From JADGGV01 sp035715725 (GTDB lineage: Bacteria > Gemmatimonadota > Gemmatimonadetes > Longimicrobiales > RSA9): DNA of 9,289 nucleotides. Location of the stretch: the NCBI GenBank assembly GCA_035715725.1, contig DASTKT010000074.1:1-9289 (forward strand), given 5' to 3'. A model generated the notes under the pieces. That model ran no database searches. It was not told where the DNA came from and saw only the letters and a list, made by a program, of their open reading frames with translations. Of this stretch, positions 6,652 through 9,289 are shown piece after piece; the first letter of the stretch is position 1; every line of letters starts with the position of its first letter. The position numbers and the translations under genes were made by a program.

Positions 6652-6861
6652 TCAATTCTCCAGCGCGATCTCCCCGTCCACGACGATCGGCTCCGGCACG
6701 CCCTGGATCGTCACGATCGCCTCGACGCGGAGGCGCTCGTCGCCGACGAGCGCGCCGGACTCGACGGCCTGCCGCACCGCGTCCTCGATCTCCCGCTGCG
6801 ACGTCACGCCGAACTTCTTCAGGAAACGGCGCACGTCGGTCTGGAAGCGCTCCTCGTCCAT
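6652..6861 (-). CDS. DUF6494-like small protein
   Basis: This 69-residue soluble protein resembles the family I recall as DUF6494, by the opening MDEERFQTDVRRFLKKFGVT, the SQREIEDAVRQAVESGAL helix and the C-terminal beta segment ending in VVDGEIALEN. It has no signal peptide, no cysteine and no membrane segment, so it should be cytoplasmic. No function is known to me. The start is well supported: GGAGG lies 5 bases before the ATG. It follows the dihaem cytochrome gene on the same strand after 64 bases and may share its transcript; a modest hairpin (arms 6893-6899 and 6912-6918) lies in that gap. The family call is from memory of its conserved pattern, without a search. Confidence 0.8.
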   Translation of the reverse strand: MDEERFQTDVRRFLKKFGVTSQREIEDAVRQAVESGALVGDERLRVEAIVTIQGVPEPIVVDGEIALEN

Positions 6862-6925
6862 GTCTCCCTCCGCCTCGTCCCGGGTGGTCGCGGGTGGACG
6901 CGGCCGCGCCGGTCCACCGCCAGGG

Positions 6926-7897
6926 TCAGGGTGTCGCGCCGGCCGCGCGCACGGCGAGCCGGCGTCCCGCCTTCGTCGCGTACGGCAGGTCCGGCGGCGG
7001 GTCGCCGTTCGGCCAGTCGTCCGCCTTCGGCGCGTAGTCCGGCCGCGGCTTCGAGTCGATGTAGTACGCCACGTCCACGGCGTCCTGGTCCGACAGCGAG
7101 CCGGGCCGGTCGAACGGCATGTTCCAGCGGATGAACGCCGCGGCCGTCCGCGGCCGCGCCATCCCCGCGCCCACGTTGAACGAGCCCGGCCCCCAGACCG
7201 GCGGGGCGAGCGCCGTGCCGTGCCCGTCCGCGCCGTGGCAGCGCGCGCACGTCGTCGCGAAGACGCGTGCGCCGCGCGCCGTGTCCGGCTCCAGCGCCGC
7301 CACCTCGCCGAAGCCCTGCCCCACCACCCTCGACCCGACCGGCACGCCGCGCGACAGGAACGCCATGTACGCGACGATGGCGCGCATGTCCGCGCCGCCC
7401 ACCGGGAGCGCCTTCCCGTTCATGCTCCGCTGGAAGCAGCCGTTGATCCGGTCCTCCATGCTGATCACCCGGCCGCTCCGGCTGCGGTACTGCGGGAACT
7501 GACCGTAGACGCCCACGAAGGGCGACGACCTCGGCCGCCGCCCCTCGTCCAGGTGACAGCTCACGCAGCGCAGCCGGTTGCCGACGAAGCCGGGCAGACT
7601 GTCCCGCGTCGCCAGGACGAGCGCATGACCGCGCCGGATCGATGCGCCCAGCGGGCCGGCCGGGATCTCCGCCGACGACGGCGCGCGCAGCGGGACGGCG
7701 CCGTCGGCCGCGCCCGAGCCGGCCACGGCCGGCCCCCCCGAGGCGACGCCGGCACCCGGCGCCGCCGGTGGCGCGGCCTTCGTAGGCGAGGCCTTCGACG
7801 CGACGCCGTCGCCTCCGCACGCGGCGAGCGCCACCGTCAAGGCGAGGGGGAACGCGCCGGGAAGGCGCGACGGACCGGGAAACCGCGATGCGCGCAT
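6926..7897 (-). CDS. Dihaem cytochrome c lipoprotein, TsdA-like (probable thiosulfate dehydrogenase)
   Basis: This 323-residue exported protein has two haem c sites: CVSCH (111-115) and CARCH (217-221). A lipobox ending LAAC (Cys27) and a long Ala/Pro/Gly linker (28-80) predict a lipid-anchored periplasmic enzyme. The segment FVGVYGQFPQYRSRSG...RINGCFQRSMNGK (127-162) is typical of TsdA, which oxidises two thiosulfates to tetrathionate. In TsdA the catalytic haem carries an unusual His/Cys ligation. Here C154 lies 39 residues after His115, and R140, R150 and S158 sit at -14, -4 and +4 from it, the spacing I recall for active-site residues of the Allochromatium enzyme. The likely sixth ligand of haem 2 is M260 (WNMPF); the residue before it is Asn where that enzyme has Lys. 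The ATG at 7897 lacks a clear ribosome site. Tetrathionate reduction or another sulfur substrate remains possible. Confidence 0.85.
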   Translation of the reverse strand: MRASRFPGPSRLPGAFPLALTVALAACGGDGVASKASPTKAAPPAAPGAGVASGGPAVAGSGAADGAVPLRAPSSAEIPAGPLGASIRRGHALVLATRDSLPGFVGNRLRCVSCHLDEGRRPRSSPFVGVYGQFPQYRSRSGRVISMEDRINGCFQRSMNGKALPVGGADMRAIVAYMAFLSRGVPVGSRVVGQGFGEVAALEPDTARGARVFATTCARCHGADGHGTALAPPVWGPGSFNVGAGMARPRTAAAFIRWNMPFDRPGSLSDQDAVDVAYYIDSKPRPDYAPKADDWPNGDPPPDLPYATKAGRRLAVRAAGATP

Positions 7898-8240
7898 GGG
7901 ATCGGACGGATTCGGGGTCGGGGGACACGTCCGAGCCCAAGATCGTCCCGCCTCCCGGACCGCGCAACGACGGCGCGGTGGGCGCCGTCCGCGCGCCGGC
8001 CGGCCGGGCGCGATCAGCCCGCCAGACGGTCGGCCGCCCTCCGGTGCCGGCGGCCGGAGGCGGTGCCTCGCTCTCCGGGGGCCGACAGGATCGTATCACG
8101 CCTGGCTACGATCGTACCGGAGCCGGGAGGGGCCAGCCCCGTCGCTGGGAAGCCGCGCGTCGTTAACGCGGAACCCGGGCCAGCCGTCTCCCGGTATACG
8201 CGTCACGCGAGGGGTACCCCGAACGCATCGAGGGACGAGA
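7898..8240. promoter_or_regulatory. Divergent intergenic region between cytochrome and lipoprotein genes
   Basis: I see no convincing gene in these 343 bases; short open frames here lack ribosome sites and coding character. It should hold the promoters of the leftward cytochrome and the rightward lipoprotein. A palindromic cluster lies at 8089-8116: GATCGTA occurs at 8089-8095 and again at 8110-8116, the second copy within the perfect palindrome TACGATCGTA (8107-8116). Other small palindromes are CGTTAACG (8161-8168) and GGGGTACCCC (8211-8220). No -35/-10 pair stands out. Confidence 0.4.
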
Positions 8241-8882
8241 ATGAGGGCGAAGTGGAGATGGACGGTCGCGGCCGCGGTGCTCGCGCCGCTGGCCGCGTGC
8301 GGTCCGAAGCCGGCGCCGCCGGCGCCGGCAGGCGTGAGCCTGGCCGGGAGCTGGGTCCTGAACGCGGACGCCAGCCAGAACCCGGGGCCGATGGCCGTCG
8401 ACACCGCCGACGGCCGGCGGGGCGATCCGGGCGAAGAGGGCGAGGGCCGATCGCCGGGCGAGCCGGGCCGTGGCGGCGGCTTCGGCCGCGGCGGGATGGG
8501 TCGTGGCGGCCGGATGGGCCGGGGTGGTGGCATGGACCGCGAGGGAATGCGTCGGGGCTTCGCGGCGCTGCGCGAGCGTCCGGAGCGGCTGGACATCGAG
8601 CAGGCCGGCAACACGGTCACGATCTCGGTACCGGGCCGCCCGTCCACGAGCCTGGTCACCGACGGCAAGAAGCACGGCGGCGAGGGCGACGAAGGCGGCG
8701 TGAGCGCGCGGTGGAAGGATGGCGTGCTGGTCGTCGACCGGTCGGTGCGCGGGATGACGGTGCGGCGGATCTACGAGCACGCGCCCGGCTCGCCTCGCCT
8801 GATCGTCACGACGGAGCTGCGTGGAGGGCCGCGGGAGATGCAGTTCCGGACGGTCTACGACCAGGCGCCGGCGAGCCGGTGA
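8241..8882 (+). CDS. Lipoprotein with Arg/Gly-rich tract, function unknown
   Basis: This 213-residue predicted lipoprotein has a basic N-terminus, a hydrophobic stretch and the lipobox LAAC (Cys20), then a Pro/Ala linker. SLAGSWVLNADASQNPGPM (33-51) resembles the first strand of small secreted proteins in Acidobacteria- and Gemmatimonadota-like genomes that I know only as hypothetical. Residues 77-101 form a repeat of Arg, Gly and Met (RGGGFGRGGMGRGGRMGRGG). The C-terminal part is beta-rich: LDIEQAGNTVTISV (117-130), a short DGKK turn, WKDGVLVVDRSVRG (158-171), and a final LIVTTELRG...QFRTVYD. This could be a small beta-barrel or sandwich interrupted by the flexible basic tract. The start is supported by GAGGG 6 bases before the ATG at 8241; the frame is open further upstream without coding signs. 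No operon partner is seen. Confidence 0.82.
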   Translation: MRAKWRWTVAAAVLAPLAACGPKPAPPAPAGVSLAGSWVLNADASQNPGPMAVDTADGRRGDPGEEGEGRSPGEPGRGGGFGRGGMGRGGRMGRGGGMDREGMRRGFAALRERPERLDIEQAGNTVTISVPGRPSTSLVTDGKKHGGEGDEGGVSARWKDGVLVVDRSVRGMTVRRIYEHAPGSPRLIVTTELRGGPREMQFRTVYDQAPASR

Positions 8883-8890
8883 CCGGGGCG

Positions 8891-8910
8891 GCGTCCGCGG
8901 CCGCGGACGC
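8891..8910. repeat. Perfect 20-base palindrome after the lipoprotein gene
   Basis: GCGTCCGCGG at 8891-8900 is followed directly by its exact reverse complement at 8901-8910, 8 bases past the stop. As RNA it would form an 8-bp stem with a 4-base loop. It may be part of a transcription end or a binding site; GC-rich sequence makes chance palindromes more likely. Confidence 0.5.
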
Positions 8911-8930
8911 GTGATCCACATAGATGATCG

Positions 8931-8960
8931 GGGGCCGGGCGCCGACGGGTGCCCGGCCCC
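8931..8960. terminator. Hairpin between convergent genes
   Basis: GGGGCCGGGC (8931-8940) pairs exactly with GCCCGGCCCC (8951-8960); three more pairs (one G-T) extend the stem to 13 bp around a 4-base loop. It lies 48 bases after the lipoprotein stop and 17 bases before the stop end of the leftward response-regulator gene, so it could end both transcripts. There is no T-run on either side. Confidence 0.6.
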
Positions 8961-8977
8961 GGTCGCGTCCGGGCGCC

Positions 8978-9289
8978 TCAGCTCCGCGTCGGCTGCGGCG
9001 CCGGCGGGGCAGGCCGGCGCGGAACCGTCGGCGGCAGGAACCGCTCGATGATGCGCAGCATCTCGTAGACGCCGACCGGCTTGCGCGCGTACCCGTCGAA
9101 GCCGCGGTTCTCCGGCGAATCCTCGGGCCTCGCGAAGTACGCGGAGGTGACGGCGACGATCGGGATGCCCACGGTCCGCGAGTCCGCGCGGAGCCGGTCC
9201 TTCGCCGTCCAGCCGTCCATCACGGGCATGCGCAGGTCCATCAGCACGAGGTCGGGGAGCAGCTCCACGGCCAGCTCGACGCCGGCCGC
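8978..9289 (-). CDS. CheY-like response regulator receiver domain, 5' end cut by window edge
   Basis: The last 103 residues of a receiver domain are present; the frame is open to the right edge. PDLVLMDLRMPVMDG carries the phosphoacceptor Asp (residue 18 of the visible part). IPIVAVTSA supplies the switch Thr/Ser (T48, S49), and ARKP supplies the conserved Lys (K70), so phosphorylation chemistry looks intact. The acidic pocket residues lie in the missing N-terminal part. The domain ends in a helix (YEMLRIIERFLPP) and a short Pro/Arg tail with no output domain, so this is either a single-domain regulator or the C-terminal receiver of a hybrid sensor kinase. A GTG at 9268 is inside the conserved fold and is not a real start. 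It is convergent with the lipoprotein gene. Confidence 0.88.
   Translation of the reverse strand, partial: AAGVELAVELLPDLVLMDLRMPVMDGWTAKDRLRADSRTVGIPIVAVTSAYFARPEDSPENRGFDGYARKPVGVYEMLRIIERFLPPTVPRRPAPPAPQPTRS

Noticed and set aside
3896..6655. 919-residue open frame on the minus strand opposite the YceI and porin-like genes
   Set aside because: Long antisense frames are expected in GC-rich DNA. The translation is low-complexity Arg/Pro/Ala, while the plus-strand frames show clear signal peptides and family motifs.
7888..8166. 92-residue plus-strand frame in the divergent gap
   Set aside because: It has no ribosome site, low-complexity composition, and starts inside the cytochrome start region; probably not coding.
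6860..8914. 684-residue plus-strand open frame across the cytochrome and lipoprotein region
   Set aside because: Arg-rich, low-complexity shadow; it runs antisense to the dihaem cytochrome and out of frame with the lipoprotein.
1..9289. Mobile element, CRISPR array, tRNA or defence/toxin-antitoxin system
   Set aside because: I saw no transposase, integrase, regularly spaced repeats, tRNA-like fold or known defence motif; gene style and GC content are even across the window.

Overview
The window is very GC-rich (G/C-biased third codon positions throughout) and comes from a Gram-negative-type bacterium: it encodes an RND-type efflux adaptor with a TolC-like outer-membrane partner, a predicted outer-membrane beta-barrel ending in Phe, and two Cys-lipobox lipoproteins. 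The protein style (short Ala/Arg-rich secreted proteins, a YceI/porin pair, a lipoprotein with a 'SLAGSWVLN' opening) suggests Gemmatimonadota or a similar environmental phylum. That placement is inference; there is no rRNA or other marker gene here. I see no mobile element, CRISPR array, tRNA or rRNA.

Layout. (1) 1-3535, minus strand: a four-gene unit read right to left: a secreted PepSY protein, a PAP2-family membrane phosphatase, a TolC/CzcC-like outer-membrane efflux protein, and an RND periplasmic adaptor that runs off the left edge. The first two and the last two genes are each joined by a one-base TGATG stop/start overlap. A strong stem-loop lies just after the PAP2 stop and divides the unit into two translationally coupled pairs. 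(2) 3536-3762: a divergent control region with a perfect 11-bp inverted repeat and a sigma-54-like -24/-12 match. (3) 3763-6496, plus strand: a small two-helix membrane protein of unknown function, then a YceI-family periplasmic protein followed 31 bases later by a porin-like beta-barrel, ending at a 17-bp terminator-like hairpin. (4) 6652-7897, minus strand: a TsdA-like dihaem cytochrome c lipoprotein (probable thiosulfate dehydrogenase or relative) and, downstream, a DUF6494-like small protein. (5) 7898-8240: a divergent intergenic region with palindromic sites. (6) 8241-8882, plus strand: a lipoprotein with an Arg/Gly repeat tract. (7) 8883-8977: two palindromes between convergent genes. 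(8) 8978-9289, minus strand: the C-terminal part of a CheY-like receiver domain, cut by the right edge.

How the genes work together: nearly every product acts in the cell envelope. The adaptor and outer-membrane protein would form two parts of a tripartite exporter, with the inner-membrane pump expected just beyond position 1. PepSY and PAP2 would be co-expressed with them, a less usual combination that hints at a link between envelope lipid turnover and export. The cytochrome would pass electrons from thiosulfate (or a related sulfur compound) to periplasmic carriers. No clearly new multi-gene defence or mobile system was found. The best leads are the composition and control of the efflux operon, its likely CTG start codon, and the cytochrome/DUF6494 pair.
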